Shown here in pieces: positions 1 to 12,184 of a stretch of DNA of 64,000 nucleotides; position 1 is the first letter of the stretch, and every line of letters begins with the position of its first letter. The notes below the pieces were generated by a model, which saw only the letters and a program-made list of their open reading frames with translations, had not been told where the DNA came from and searched no databases. Source of the stretch: Tolypeutes matacus (taxonomy: Eukaryota > Chordata > Mammalia > Cingulata > Chlamyphoridae); NCBI GenBank assembly GCA_026826555.1, contig JAKSZT010054010.1, positions 220,604-284,603 of the forward strand, written 5' to 3'. The position numbers and the translations under genes are program-made.

Positions 1-249
1 ACACATCTGCTCCAAAGCATAGGGTTTATTTGTGGGTCACAGGGAAAAGTGGCAGGCCTTGCTTAGACTGTCCTTTTCCATATTATGTTTTACTTTCCAT
101 ATATTCTGAACCTGTAACAAGTTCATTCTATTTCTGCTGGTTGATATTTTTCATTTGAATTAGATATAGAGAATAAGAATTTGTGAGAGGCAAATTCTCT
201 TAAAGAAATATAAATTATAACTATTCCCTCAGGCTGATGTTTATTTTTA

Positions 250-770
250 TGACCTCCTTCAACTGAAGTTTAAATGAATTTTTATTATTTAGTCACCGTA
301 AGAAATTTGGTTAAAAATGCAAACCATGTAATCTACCTTATGTTAAATCTCCTTCTGGTTGTTGGCAGATATCAGTTCCTTGCTCCACTGAAACACCTGT
401 TTCTTTACTGGATGTCAGCTGAGGGTGATCCCCAACTTCTAAAGATCACCCATATTCTCTACTTCGTGGGTACTTTCCTCCATCTTCAAAGCCAGCAACT
501 GTATGTCAAGCCCATCTCACCCTTCAAATCTCTCCTTCTATTGTCTAATTTCTCACCTAGGAAATGTTCTGAGCTTTAAGAACTCATGTGATTTGATTTG
601 ACCTACAGAGAAAATTCCGGTTACTTGGTAAATCTCCCCATCTCATAGTCTGTACCTTTAACCATATTTTCAAACTTCCTTTTTTGCCAATTAAGGTAAT
701 ATAGTCACAGGTGCTGGAGATTAGGGTATAGACATATTTGGGGGCTATTATTCTGCCTACTACCCACTAA
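250..770. repeat. Ancient interspersed repeat remnant, family uncertain
   Basis: The stretch ends with wording like 'gggggctattattctgcctac', which resembles the end of an old, widespread mammalian interspersed repeat (LTR/MaLR-like in my memory). Similar wording occurs at 14.46-14.83 kb. No intact reading frame of interest is present. The family assignment is weak and rests only on recall of consensus phrasing. Confidence 0.3.
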
Positions 771-779
771 ACTAAAAGC

Positions 780-3400
780 TTCATGCACAGATAATATTAT
801 TTTTAGAACTTAATATTCTTTGAATGTCAGTCATTTTGAAGTGAAAATATTTAGATTCATCGACCTGGATCATTTTAAGGAAGAAGAACTTAATGACTCA
901 CAATGAGCTTAAATTATATATTTGCAGCTTTTATAATAATTTATGTCTATTTTTTAAGGTTTGGGCTAAAATACTATTTTTTAATCCTCTTAGATCTACT
1001 TAACTGCTAAAGTAGATAATGTATCACTTCATATGCAGTCTTAATGGCAAATAGCTTAGTAAATTTTTAGTATATTGTGGTAAGCATAATGTCATTTTAT
1101 AAATCATACCTTTATGGAAAAATAAGGCTCAGTGACAGTTGTAGCAATACTTTTGTGCAGATTTGCTAAAAATTAATATCAACTCTTAGGTAATGGGAAG
1201 ATGATTATTAAAGAATATTAGTAGAAACATCATTTGGTTATTTATATTCAATAGCCACAAATATCTCTTCATAAATTCAAAGAGGAATAAACTGTTTTCT
1301 ATAATTTTGGAGTGTCACAGTAACATTAAGTTGGTTTCTTTTCTCTGGCTTGGGTTTGGGCTCAGCTCTCCTCTACTCCTTTGGCCTCTTCATATCCATG
1401 AACTTAGCCTCAGTTCTGGTGCACTGTTTGCCCCTGTCAATCATAGTCTACCATGGTCCTCACATTGCTGGCCATGTCCACTCTCTTCTTGCCCCCTCCA
1501 CCAGCACTAGCCTCAGTTTACCAGGGGCAGCCTGGTTGGTCCCCTCACCCACAAATTTCTCTCATTTCTGCCTCCTTCCCAGGCAGGCTTACCCCAGTTT
1601 CTCTGCCTTTAGGGAATCCCTCATTCCCATCTCTTGCTATGGATCCATCCACAAGGTCCCCTTGGCTTGGCCTGCATCCATTAATTACTGCCCTTCTCTT
1701 TGCATCTCCCCCGTCTTTACTCTTGCCTCAAGACCCTGCTCTTCACCTGACTCAGTTCACCTGCTGTGGGTTGTTCCCTCCTTTATGCCCTTGACCCCAC
1801 CTCTAAGACCCCTATTCACCTCAGTCAGCCCCCCATTAATTGCCTTGTCCTTCTGGGCCCTTTCACCTTTCATTCCTCTCATCTGCCCTTCAGCCACTGA
1901 CTTTTCCCAGCTCCACCCTGGACCCCTGCAACACCCCCCACCCCCGCCGCCAAAGATGCAGAGAAGTCCCTATCTTCACTGAGTCTCTCTTCTTCTTCCA
2001 CCTGTGTTCATCCTTACCCAAACTGGCCCCATATATCTATGCTTCAGGTCACCCAAGTTCTCCCCTCTTACAGACTTTTCTCACTAGGATGACCCTCATG
2101 CCGCTCACCTGCCTGGAATTTTGCCACCTGGCTCCTCACTTCATGCCTCAAATCTCCCTTCACTGCTGCTCACCTCATTGGCCCCTAACTTTTTATTCTT
2201 CCACTTGGCTCACATTTACCCCACTCAGCCCTCACCATAGGAGCCCTATAAGCCATGTCAGTTTACACCATGGTTGGAATGGGTCTCATCATATTTCCTG
2301 ATGCCTCATTTCTCAGTAGCTCTCACTGCTTTTTCTCACTCTTCAGTTCTCCATCCTTGCCCTAGTGCTCCGTCCCCTACCTATGTGCCTTCCAGTCACA
2401 CTAATTTGCTCATAAACTTGTGAATGGGATGTGGGTACTGTAATAAGGAATGGCACTGAATAGTGGATAAGAAGGGACTCATCATTTTCTGAGATGGACA
2501 CATTAGAACCAGTTTTGGAGACATATTTTTGTTTGTGTCATTCATACACTTGTATACTTTGACTTCAGAAAGCATCAAGTTTCATCCAAGTTACAGAGGA
2601 AATTTTCAGGATTTTTTTTGAGGTCGTCCTTTGTCATTTGGTATGTTTAGTCTGTGTGTAACAGCAGTGGGAAGCATTGATACATACCAGGGGTAGAAAA
2701 ATCTGGGTTCCATTATCATCTGAGGTCACAAGTCTAGGTGACAGGGATGATTGCAGGTTTATGATGATAAATATACATCCACAAGGATGCAGAGTGTCCT
2801 CTCATAATACATGATTGTTATTTACGTGTTAACACAGGGGATGAGGAGTTGATTAAACAGTTGGTTCTTCAGGGTGTCCATGCACACCCCCTCCATTCAT
2901 CCACAGCCTCTGCTACAATGCTAAAGGAAGAGGAGATGTGCCCCTCCCAATTTGAGGATCCTAGAATGGCTGGTATTTATTCAGCTTGAACTCTTTGTTG
3001 TTAAATAACCAACATTTTGCAGAGAGGATTCAAGTCATGATGATGTTCAGCAACAACACTAAGGGTGATTTCCACATCCCACATGGAAAACAACAGTCAG
3101 AGAGCTCAACAGTAAATGCACTGAAACCTTGGAGGAAAGAACTCATTGTTAAGTTCATAGTGATAGACACTGAGTGTGTGTTTGTTTCATTGCTATTCCA
3201 TGAGTAACTGCTTTTAAAGTTACTTTGAGATGACATATGACAACAATGAGAGACTGTTTTTCTTTAAACTCCTCAATGTTTCTGTTAATTTGGGCAACAG
3301 AAAATACTGAAATTCTGTAACAGAGTTTGACTTAATATTGAAACTCTCATAAGACTTGGTAGTGTGTGCATTAGAACAATTTCTCTCTCACAGCTCAGGG
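780..3400. other. Non-coding stretch, no gene seen
   Basis: The first 500 bp are AT-rich without recognisable content. About 1,330-2,370 is strongly C/T-rich, which removes stop codons and creates long chance frames (one of 210 residues) that are rich in Pro, Ser and Leu and show no domain. The rest to 3.4 kb is unremarkable mixed sequence. I see no splice-bounded exon here. Confidence 0.6.
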
Positions 3401-3439
3401 GCACCTTCCTTCAGGCTTTGCCCCTAAATGGTTGCCTGT

Positions 3440-4110
3440 TCTCCCACCTGCTGGAGCCCTAGGAGCGCGCGCCCGCCCTCCAGTGCCTGCGCCTTTCCTC
3501 TCTTCTCCCACAGCCTCCCCGGAGCCCTCCTCCCTCTTCTCCATCCCCTTTCCAGCCTCCTGGCTCGCCCCAGCCCCTCTTCTCTTCCTCTGTGCTCTCC
3601 GCGCTGTTGCAGGGTCTCTGCTTGGACTCAGGGCTTGGCCCGACCTTCCCGTTTTACTCAGACTCTCTCTGCGCCCACCTCTGCTGAGGGTGTAAATTCA
3701 GGGTGAAGCACCCCCTGAGCCACGTGGGCCTGGTAGGGAAGGGCTGATATCACCCAGGTCTGACATCCTAGGATCTAGAGGGGCGCAGGCGGGGCCTGGA
3801 CAGGAGCGGCCTCTGGGCGGAACCGCGGTATCTCCAGGCAACGGCATCTCCTGGCAACGGCGTCTCCCTGGCAGCGGCGTCTCCCTGGCAACGGCGTCTC
3901 CCTGGCAGCTGAGGCGCATCCCTTCCAGGGGCACAGTAGCGGTGCAGCTGGCTGGTTGAGCACCGGATGGTTCCTTGACTTTAATACCATCGTCGCCTTC
4001 CATTATTTTGAGGACTTGTCACACCCTGTGTCTGGCTGTTTTAATAGCGTGCTGCAACGGGCCCATTTTCCGGGTGAGAAAGCTGAGACCCTCTGAATCG
4101 AAGTTGCCGA
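3440..4110. promoter_or_regulatory. CpG-rich promoter-like block
   Basis: This block is clearly richer in G+C and CpG than its AT-rich flanks (for example the GCGCGCGCCCGCC run near 3,465) and contains the short tandem array at 3,831-3,913. CpG retention usually reflects a promoter unmethylated in the germline. No recognised coding exon lies in it. The nearest plausible partner is the decayed KRAB zinc-finger gene downstream on the plus strand (KRAB exon at 8.65 kb, finger exon at 16.1 kb), but direction and target are inference. Confidence 0.45.
3831..3913 (+). repeat. Five-copy 16-17 bp array with RFX-like half-sites
   Basis: Five direct copies start at 3,831, 3,847, 3,863, 3,880 and 3,897. 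The unit is close to TCTCCCTGGCAACGGCG. Three copies carry GGCAAC, the conserved half of the X-box bound by RFX factors; two carry GGCAGC. A well-formed left half-site (GTNRCC) is not clear, so full X-boxes are not shown. The array sits inside the CpG-rich block. Confidence 0.7.
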
Positions 4111-4130
4111 GAGTTAAAAGGCGAGCATCC
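4015..4130 (+). repeat. MIR-like SINE fragment
   Basis: The phrase 'cccattttccgggtgagaaagctgag' around 4,062-4,087 matches the MIR core pattern (CCCATTTTACAGATGAGGAAACTGAG) with several substitutions. It is an old, diverged fragment at the edge of the CpG-rich block. Confidence 0.5.
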
Positions 4131-4139
4131 TTTGGTGCT

Positions 4140-6102
4140 GTGTGTGTATGTATGTGTGTGTGTGGTGTGTTAGGGGTGAACGCTAAGGAAGATGGCGATT
4201 TGTGGGGGGTATGTATTGAAAAGAAATATTCATTTGTGGGGAAATTAGGAGAAAATAGAAAAGAAGTATACTTTTTTGTCGGAGGGCATTAAATAATTTA
4301 TCTTTGATATGTGATGTTTAGAAATATTTTTTCGAGTACTTAGTTTATGTAGAGATTAGAGAGTATGGGTAATTAAGAGAGGGGACAAGTACAAGTGTCA
4401 TTTAGTGTAGGGATATGGGGAGATATTTGAGAGAGTTTTAAAGAAGATGGACCAGGGGAGGAAAGAGCTTAAACCACAAGAAGGAGAAATAGTAGGTCAT
4501 GGCTAATAAAAAAAATGAAAACTGATAAATTAAGTAAATGAGGGGGTCATTGAAGGCAAAAAAAGGTGTTGGGGGAGCTGGTGTTGAAGAATATAGGAGT
4601 ATCTAAAAGGGAAGTAGGGATGGGAGATACTGGGTGAGAGCAGGGGAATTCAAGAAGGGATGGTGGCCATTGGAATTTAAGACGGAAGCTATGAGAAGTG
4701 CTGTAAGAGTCATAAGATATCTAGTCTCCAAATGTCCAGCATGATCTGAAGAAGGAATACAGAAGGCATGAAGAAATATAGGGATCTGTCAGAGAAGATG
4801 GCTGGCCTGGACAGGCCTGCTGGAAAAAAAGGGCTTCTGCCAAGAGTTGAGTGGCCACTGACGGAGAATCAGCTACGTGGTTGTCATCCTGCACTGGATG
4901 AGCCTTTCTTTCCCAGCTTTCATGCTTTTCTTTGCTGATCCTATGGGGCATCTGAATGGGGCAAAATAAAGGCTCATGGTCCAGAATTATCCAAGAGGAA
5001 CAGCAGAGATGCTCCATATGAGAGGCATCCAAGTTCTGCTCTAGGTCTAGAGCCATTGTCCCAGCTTTTCTAGAAGAGAAGTCATGCAGATCATGTTGGG
5101 TCTTCTCTGAGTAAACCAGAGTGCTATAGACTGGTTGAAAGAAGGAGCTAAAGAGAACTATGACTATCTCACTTTCTTTAGAAAACACCAGTGAGAGAGT
5201 TGAGCAATGCAAAGAATGTTGGGGCAGAACTAGCCAAATGCCTGGGGAGAATCAGCTAGCCCACCCTAGAAATGGAGAGACTTGAGAGCCTCACCATGGA
5301 GCAGAAATCCTAGTCTTTATTTCAATAATAATTTCTGTTTTAGGTTATAACTTTGCATAATACAGAAGAACCACTCCACCATGGCCCCGCGACACTGCCA
5401 GAGAACCATAGTGGTGATTCTCCAAATGCCATTTGGGGTTTTTGCCTCTATGCCTCCTTCAGTTCATCGCTACACCCACACTGGTGGAAGGTCTTATAAG
5501 TTCCAGCCAGAAGAGCCTTTTTCAGCCTCTGGTTCAGTTCTTTCCAACAAACCTTACTGAGTATAAAATTCTTGTTTGGCTTTGATAATTTAAAGCTTCC
5601 AATGCAAACCCCATTTTTCAAACTGCTTATATTTTGGGAGCTGAAGAAAGATTACAAAGATAAAGCTCCATGTGCATATATATTTGTGGTTCCAAAAAAT
5701 CTATGAATGATTATCCAGCCACTGCTTTAGAAAGTTTCCCAACTACTGCAGGGGCAGCAGTGAAGAGGCATTGTGATTCCCTATGACAGTTTTTAAAATG
5801 TTTACCTTTTGAGTAAAGGATATTTGATTTGCATGGTGTTGGCCTATGTACCTTTACACAAATGGGGAGTGAAGCCCAGCTAGCAAGGACTGAATGGTGT
5901 TTGGTTGGAGTGGGGGGAGTGAAGAAGCTCATGGGAATGCCATTGATGAAAAATAAAGAAAGGAAAACACTGGTCTGGACAATAAGCTTCCGTCTTTAGA
6001 TTACCTAATATTCTTGTTATGGAAAGTGAGTGATTTGTTTGTTTAGGTCCATTATGTGGTCCAATGATAGAGCCCTTGTTCTCTGCTGTTTGGGTTCTAA
6101 AC

Positions 6103-6133
<31 letters not shown>

Positions 6134-6300
6134 GCATTTGATTAAACAAAACAACCTTTTGACCTGTTAATTGATTTCCTAAAGAAGGTGCCTACAAAAT
6201 TGTCCCCCTGCTCAGGCTGGGTTTGATGTCCACTCAGTAGAGGCCATCATTCTGGCTCTAGATTAGCCTTTTGTGAAGTCAGATTTACTAAGTCCATCAC
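4140..6300. other. Non-coding stretch with a 28-T run
   Basis: A TG-rich microsatellite lies near 4,140-4,170, then purine-rich, AT-leaning DNA. A pure run of 28 T spans 6,106-6,133, as left by the tail of a minus-strand retroposon, but I could not identify the element next to it. The 163-residue minus-strand frame at 4,721-5,212 has no recognisable domain and I treat it as chance. Confidence 0.55.
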
Positions 6301-7820
6301 TTCTTTAGTGCCTAGTAACACTGAGGCTGGCACAACCCGAGGCACCCCTAAAAAACGGACAGGAGTGACTTTTCATTTTGCTTCCCCCTCATCACTCCCT
6401 TCTTTGTTTAAATGTCAGGCCTCACTCATGTGGGGCACCTCTACCCTTGTTTCTCCTGAGTTCTCAGGACACTCCTGGCCTGCTGGTCTCCGTCCCTCCT
6501 GTTCCTCATAGAGTCTCTAACTGCACTGTGAGGAGCAGCTTCTGAGGAGGGCTCCTGGTTTGGCTTCTGGCCCCTGGCAGGTGACTTTTCCAGGCCAGGT
6601 CTTGGGGAGGCAAGGCAGGCCCAGGACAAGCTGTTATGCATGTGGCCTGGTGGGAAGGGGGTGGTGGGGGTTATGGTGGATGATAACATCAAGGATCCCT
6701 GCAGGGGTGAGAGGTTGGGTGGTGAGGAGGGAGACCTGGAGACAGGCTCCTGGGGGAGGGAGGAAGTGGGTCTGGTGAGAGTGAGAAGAAAGAAGACAGA
6801 AGAGAGCTGCAGAGCAGTGCAGGAGCCAAAGAGGCTGAGTAGACCAAAAGCCTGCGGTGCCCCTGGAAAGACAGGGAGGGGCTAGCCAGAGAAAGGAGGT
6901 GAATGAGGAGGGGGCAGCATCTTGGCAGCCTAAAGTCTGCACCTCCTGCCTGCGGGAATCTGCAGAGCAGCCAGGCAGGTAGGTGCCTCACCTGCACCCG
7001 CCCCTTCCCCTTGGTCTCTGAGGGCCCAGGCAGCAGTTCTCAGGCCCCTGTTGGGCCTGGGCCAGCTCCCCTCTCCCTCTTTCCTCCTCCCACCCTTCCT
7101 AGCGGCCCTTGCTGGGAAGAGCTGAAGCTAGCAAGAGCACAGGCCCTGAAGGGACTATCTCCTGTCTCTTCCTCTTTCCTCCTCCCGCCCTTCCTAGCCG
7201 GCCTTGGCTGGGGAAAGCTGTGGCCAGGAGAGCGCAAGCCCTGGAGAGGCGGATGCAGGAGCACGCACCCACCCCCATTTCCTGGGCTGAGTGGAGCTTT
7301 TCTCTCCATCTGTGTCCACTCCACGTCCTCCATCCCTTTCCTGGCCCCACCTGCTAGGCCTTCCGATACCTCCGCAGGGCGCCCACCCTTGAGTCCCAGA
7401 GAGCTTTAGGGGGGAAGATGAAGCAGGGCCCGGGCGGCCACTGCAGAATCTGATGGGGGCCAGTGAGTGCTGGCGGGGCGTGAGGCCTGCGCAGGCAGCC
7501 CCCAGCTCTGAAGAGAGGCAGTCCGGGGGCACAGACGCCGACTTCCCTGTGGCAGGTGTTTTCCTCTGGGATCTGTTTTACTCTTACCTTTCTCTGCCCA
7601 GTGCCTCAACCTGCCTATAACTCTCCCCCACCCCCTCCCTTCCCTTCCACCCAACTTGGGCGCCCCCTCCCCTCAGTTCTGTAGAGACTGGGAGGCTCTG
7701 GGCAGGAGGATGCGCTAGTAGCAGCTGCTGTCAGAAGCTGGGGGGTGGGGGGAGGCTTTAGGGAGTGGATCCTCTGGGACCAGAGAAGGTAACAAAGGAG
7801 GGCTGGAAAGAGCGCCCCTT
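6300..7820. other. GC-rich non-coding block
   Basis: The base composition rises to G/C-rich, but with fewer CpG than the blocks at 3.4 or 34.5 kb. Several long overlapping frames occur on both strands because stops are rare in GC-rich DNA. None shows a family signature. The block contains the tandem duplication at 7,076-7,249. Confidence 0.5.
7076..7249 (+). repeat. Two-copy tandem duplication, period 95 bp
   Basis: A segment beginning CCTCTTTCCTCCTCCC at about 7,076 recurs at about 7,171. The downstream parts also match in order (TTCCTAGC, a GCTGGG run, GAAAGCTG/GAAGAGCTG, AGAGC, and GCCCTG plus GA). The copies differ at scattered positions, so the duplication is not very recent. Confidence 0.7.
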
Positions 7821-8649
7821 AGGGAGAAGGGGTGGGGGTTCTAGAAGAGGGAATCAGAGGGCCAGGGATTGCTGGGGGCAGGTCCAGGATGCATGAAGGA
7901 AGAGATGCTGATAGAGCAGTGTGTGAACTGGGCAGTGTCCTTGGGGTCGAGTTCTTTAATCTCTCCCAGATTAAGCGCCCCTGCCTTCGTCCTCTGAGAT
8001 AAACCATGCCATCCATGTCCTCAGCAGCCTGAGAATGTGGTCCTCTGACTGCCAGCTTTCCTGTCACCTCTTCTCTCCCACCTCTGTGGTGTGTGCTGGC
8101 ACCTGTTTTCCTTTTCCTTCTTGCTCTTTGGGCCTGGACTCCATCTTCTCTTTTCCTTCTCTGCATCTCAGGAACCTGGCATCTTAAATCCACAGCTTTG
8201 ACGGACAGAAGTGTCATGATGAAGCTAGGGGAGAAGAATTCATTCCTTTGTTCATTCAACAAAGTGGGACAACAGGAGCACAATGGCAAGAGAAGGTGGG
8301 TGGGGCCTAAGGAGGTCTGAGTTCTAATTCTGACTCTGTCCCTAGGCAGCTGTGGGCCTTTAGACAAATTCTAGCATACCAAGGCCTTTTTTCTCATCTC
8401 TAAAAGGATAGTATTGGACCAGATGAACTCACTTTTCTGCGCAAAAGCCCTGAGTACTCTGCTATGCCCTGCTTCTATTAATTAAACAGTGCTGGGCATT
8501 TTATTCATTCTCTGCCTTTATTCCATTTTCTCTCTAGTTCACGATGCCTTCACCTGCTTCTCATGAAGTCCTCCTCCCATGTCTTTGTATATGGCTTCCC
8601 CCTCCATGCCACAGTGTTCCTCCATGTCTTCCAGTCCCTGCCATTCCAG

Positions 8650-8776
8650 GGGCTGCTGAATTTTGAGGAGCTGACAGTGAGTTTCTCCTGGGAAGAGTCG
8701 GGGTGGTGGACTCTGCCCAGAAGGCCCCTGCAGGGATGTCCTGTGGGAGTGCTACAGAAATCCGACTGCATCTCTC
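8650..8776 (+). pseudogene. Decayed KRAB-A box exon
   Basis: A polypyrimidine stretch ending in a splice-acceptor-like CCATTCCAG precedes a frame reading LLNFEELTVSFSWEESGWW, which follows the KRAB-A pattern (VTFEDVAVxFSxEEWxxL). After a frameshift in the following bases, another frame reads RDVLWECYRNPTASL, matching the end of a KRAB-A box (RDVMLENYRNLVSL). In living proteins this box recruits TRIM28/KAP1 for transcriptional silencing. Here the frameshift and the missing splice donor after the final codons indicate a dead exon. A zinc-finger remnant lies 7.3 kb downstream on the same strand, the usual gene order for KRAB zinc-finger genes, so I infer that both belong to one pseudogene. Confidence 0.7.
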
Positions 8777-8879
8777 TCCCCTGCTCCTCTTCACTGGCTG
8801 CACATAGCTTTTCAGCATTAGACAATGCCAGCACCCCACCCCAGCATCCTCAGGGGACACCAACAGGGATTAACTGATA

Positions 8880-10570
8880 TTGGAGTGGTTTGATAAAGCA
8901 GTGTGCTTTTGGTCATTATCACTCCCAAATAATTTATGGAAAGCGAAGGTATTTATATAGGGCACTTAGAGCAGTGAGTAGTAGCTCTATATAATTCTTT
9001 CTAGAAATCTAGACTCTTTTAAGGCAGTCATATTCCTTAATTTGCTAAGGATATTCAGAAAGCCACAGCAGGGCCACCATAACAAAAGTCTTTGGGAGAC
9101 TTCATCACCCACAAATTCATGAGCAGGAACAAGTTGTCACCAGGTGTTTTATGAAACAGGGGAGACTTTACTTCATCTCTCCCTTTTCATTAACACCAAC
9201 TCTTTTGTTCGTTTTGCCTACCTCCCCTCTTGCCTTCTTTCCTTATGTTTTCTCCTTATTTCTTCTTTTCTTTCTCTTTTTCCCTCTATTTTTTCTTCTC
9301 CTTTCCCTCTCTCACTACCTTCTTAGCCATGAATCTTCAACCTCTACTCTCATGTAAATGCACACACTACATTTTCATTACAAACAAATTTTTATTTCCT
9401 GAGTAGGCTAATAAGAAGCCAGTTACATTAAGGGGCTGTGTGAAATAAAAAGACTTGGAAATGGGAGGTGTGTTCCTGGTTGGGGTGGTGAAGTCTTCTG
9501 GGTCAGTCAGTCTTCAGGTATTTACTGTACCCCCTTTGTGGGCATGACTTTTAGTGGGTGCTACAAGGGGATTGAGGCTGTTCAGATCAAGGAAACCAAG
9601 AGTCATGATGACTTTAACCAGATCCTTGGTTTACCCAGCCCAGTGGGGACGGTTATATCAAGGATATAATAGTGGGATATAGTTGATTGCTGTCACATTT
9701 TCCTTTACTTCAAAACCCCAACTTCCCCCATAATCTGTAGGTCCAACAACAGCCAGTCCATACACCTTACAGTTTGGGGTGGGGTGGTCACAGATAAATA
9801 AGGGAAGGTCTCTGCCTGCCTGGAGGGTACCTTGTGGCTGGCAAGACAGGCGAATACACAGAGAAATCATGTTTTAAACACAGACAGCTGAATATGCTCA
9901 ATGCCAAATGAATGTTCTAGAGCAGTGCCACTGACAGTGCCATCAGTGAATCCAGTGCCAGTATGTGGACACATACCCTTTTGGTGATGGGATTAGTCCA
10001 TAAATTGAGAGAAAGCATTTAGAAGCTTTTATAGCAATTTGACATTGCCCAGCATCCAAGCTTGTCTTCACTGGACTTACCTCATTGAATAAAAGAACAA
10101 AAAACAAACAAAACAAATCCTGGTCTTCACCACAGATAGTTTGAGAAGCATTGGTCTAGAGAATGAATGTGATGGCAAAGGAGGTGGTCAGGTTCAGCTT
10201 TAGGGGAGGTAGAACCCGAAAGATGGGCAGAAACAATTGACTATGGAGAGATGGGAAACAATGAAATTATTCCAGGCAGGGAGAAGGGTCACGGCAAAGG
10301 CTCAAATGGAGGTGTACCCAATGGACAATGGTATGTAGGCCAGTCTTCCTATTTAGGTTAGGGCAACAGGGGAAGGTGGGAGTGGTTTCAAAAGTTGGGG
10401 TCAGACAAGATGAATCAACTACATGACCCAAACCTACCTTTGCAGCCAGCCTAATAACCAATGGCAGTTTGTTCTGTGGTACAAGGACAGTCATTCCAGA
10501 ATTTTGAGAGTAAAATGGATGCCATGTAGGAAATATGGGAGGTGGGCACAAGTTGATGGAGAGATGGTGG
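8880..10570. other. Non-coding stretch, pyrimidine-rich patch
   Basis: A T/C-rich low-complexity patch lies at about 9,230-9,320. The rest is mixed sequence without recognised genes. The phrasing at 9,400-10,300 gives no clear repeat family. Confidence 0.5.
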
Positions 10571-10574
10571 TTCA

Positions 10575-10986
10575 AAAGGTGGGCTTATTGTTATAATTTC
10601 TTGCATTGCAAGAATCACCATATGTGAGCAAGAGAATACCATCAAGTCCACTCTAGTCCATAGTTCTTCCCCCAATCCAGAGGCGACTGGGATGGTGATG
10701 TCCACTCTAACTCCAAGTGATAGAGGGCTTATATCCCATGGATATGGTGGGTGGGATGATCCTGCCTGCAGATGCAGGCCCTCTCCATTATAACAATGAG
10801 GTGGAGCCAGTGGCCACTTGACAGTTTTTTGGGTAGGGAGGGGATGAGCAGTTGAAATACAGGGGTTTCTTTGGGAGTTGGAGGTTGTCCTGAGTACTGT
10901 TGTGGCAATGGATGTAGGCCATTTTAAATCAGCACACACCACTCAGAACTGAGTGGGAGAGAGTGTGGTCTACAGTGTGAACTGTA
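10575..10986 (+). mobile_element. L1 3'-region fragment with internal inversion, cut by assembly gap
   Basis: The part at about 10,580-10,790 matches the reverse complement of the L1 3' region seen at about 33,534-33,735. From about 10,793 onward the sequence runs in forward orientation, matching 33,722 onward. The shared landmark is TTATAACA(A/T)TGAGGTGGAG, which occurs inverted near 10,590 and forward near 10,797. A junction of this kind, with the 5' part inverted against the 3' part, is the usual product of twin priming during L1 reverse transcription. The element runs into the N gap, so its 3' end and tail cannot be seen. Confidence 0.75.
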
Positions 10987-11386
10987 NNNNNNNNNNNNNN
11001 NNNNNNNNNNNNNNNNNNNNNNNNNNNNNNNNNNNNNNNNNNNNNNNNNNNNNNNNNNNNNNNNNNNNNNNNNNNNNNNNNNNNNNNNNNNNNNNNNNNN
11101 NNNNNNNNNNNNNNNNNNNNNNNNNNNNNNNNNNNNNNNNNNNNNNNNNNNNNNNNNNNNNNNNNNNNNNNNNNNNNNNNNNNNNNNNNNNNNNNNNNNN
11201 NNNNNNNNNNNNNNNNNNNNNNNNNNNNNNNNNNNNNNNNNNNNNNNNNNNNNNNNNNNNNNNNNNNNNNNNNNNNNNNNNNNNNNNNNNNNNNNNNNNN
11301 NNNNNNNNNNNNNNNNNNNNNNNNNNNNNNNNNNNNNNNNNNNNNNNNNNNNNNNNNNNNNNNNNNNNNNNNNNNNNNNNNNNNNN
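10987..11386. other. Assembly gap (400 N)
   Basis: Exactly 400 undetermined bases. The left flank is high-copy L1 3' sequence, which is a likely reason for the break. Frames reading across the gap are artefacts. Confidence 0.99.
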
Positions 11387-12184
11387 TTATGATTATATTG
11401 TCTGTTGACTTCAGCATCAGTTTTGTAACTGATTTCCAAGGAGGAAAGACCTTGGAAATTAGACAAAATTACTTCCCTGGATTTAGGGAAAGTGTGAGGA
11501 AGCATTAATGAAAGGTGGGGCTGCATGTGGAAATCAGACCTTTTTTTTTTCTTTTCTAGTAGCTCCTCTGGTAGGGTATCACTTGATGGTGCTTTGCTAT
11601 TTTTTTTAGAAATGTGGGTCTCCAAATATCAGATACATTGTCACTGATATGTAAAGAAAAACAGATTACAGAGCCAGAGAGTAAACATTTTGCATCAGCT
11701 TCTGGTTTGAGATATCTTCATTCTTCCACCTCACCATGGTGATTTGGAGATTTAAATGGTCTGTGTGAGGACCTGTCAATTCCTGGTTTATAATGTGCTG
11801 GGATGAATCTCTAGCTGGCATCTCCTCACCTCCCCACACCCTGGTCCACTTCCACCCATCCGAAGCAAGTCTCACGTGTCCTGGAAATGCAAGCTCACTC
11901 TAATTCCTAAAATCATAGAATGTAAGACTAAAAGGGATCTCAGAAATGGGGTTTATGGGTTTTCAATATTTGGAGAACAGAGCTTTCTTCCCTCTCCCCC
12001 CTTGGTTGCTAATATTGTGATGATTATTATCTCTATATATGTTACAGGCCCAACAGTACAGTTTAGTATTACACTCTTGTCTTTTAGATAGAAGTATATA
12101 TGTATACTGTCTTCTATAATTATATAATTACATTTACTTGTGCTCTTTGTTTCTTTATGAGGATCCAGATTATTGAATTGTGTC
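11387..12184. other. Non-coding stretch, no gene seen
   Basis: AT-leaning sequence after the gap. I see no domain, no RNA gene and no repeat I can name with confidence. Confidence 0.5.

Noticed and set aside
1350..1982. 210-residue open frame, plus strand
   Set aside because: It lies in C/T-rich DNA where stops are rare, is dominated by Ser, Pro and Leu, has overlapping frames of similar length and shows no domain.
10924..11625. Long frames running through the N gap
   Set aside because: Undetermined bases were read as open codons. The flanks are L1 sequence.
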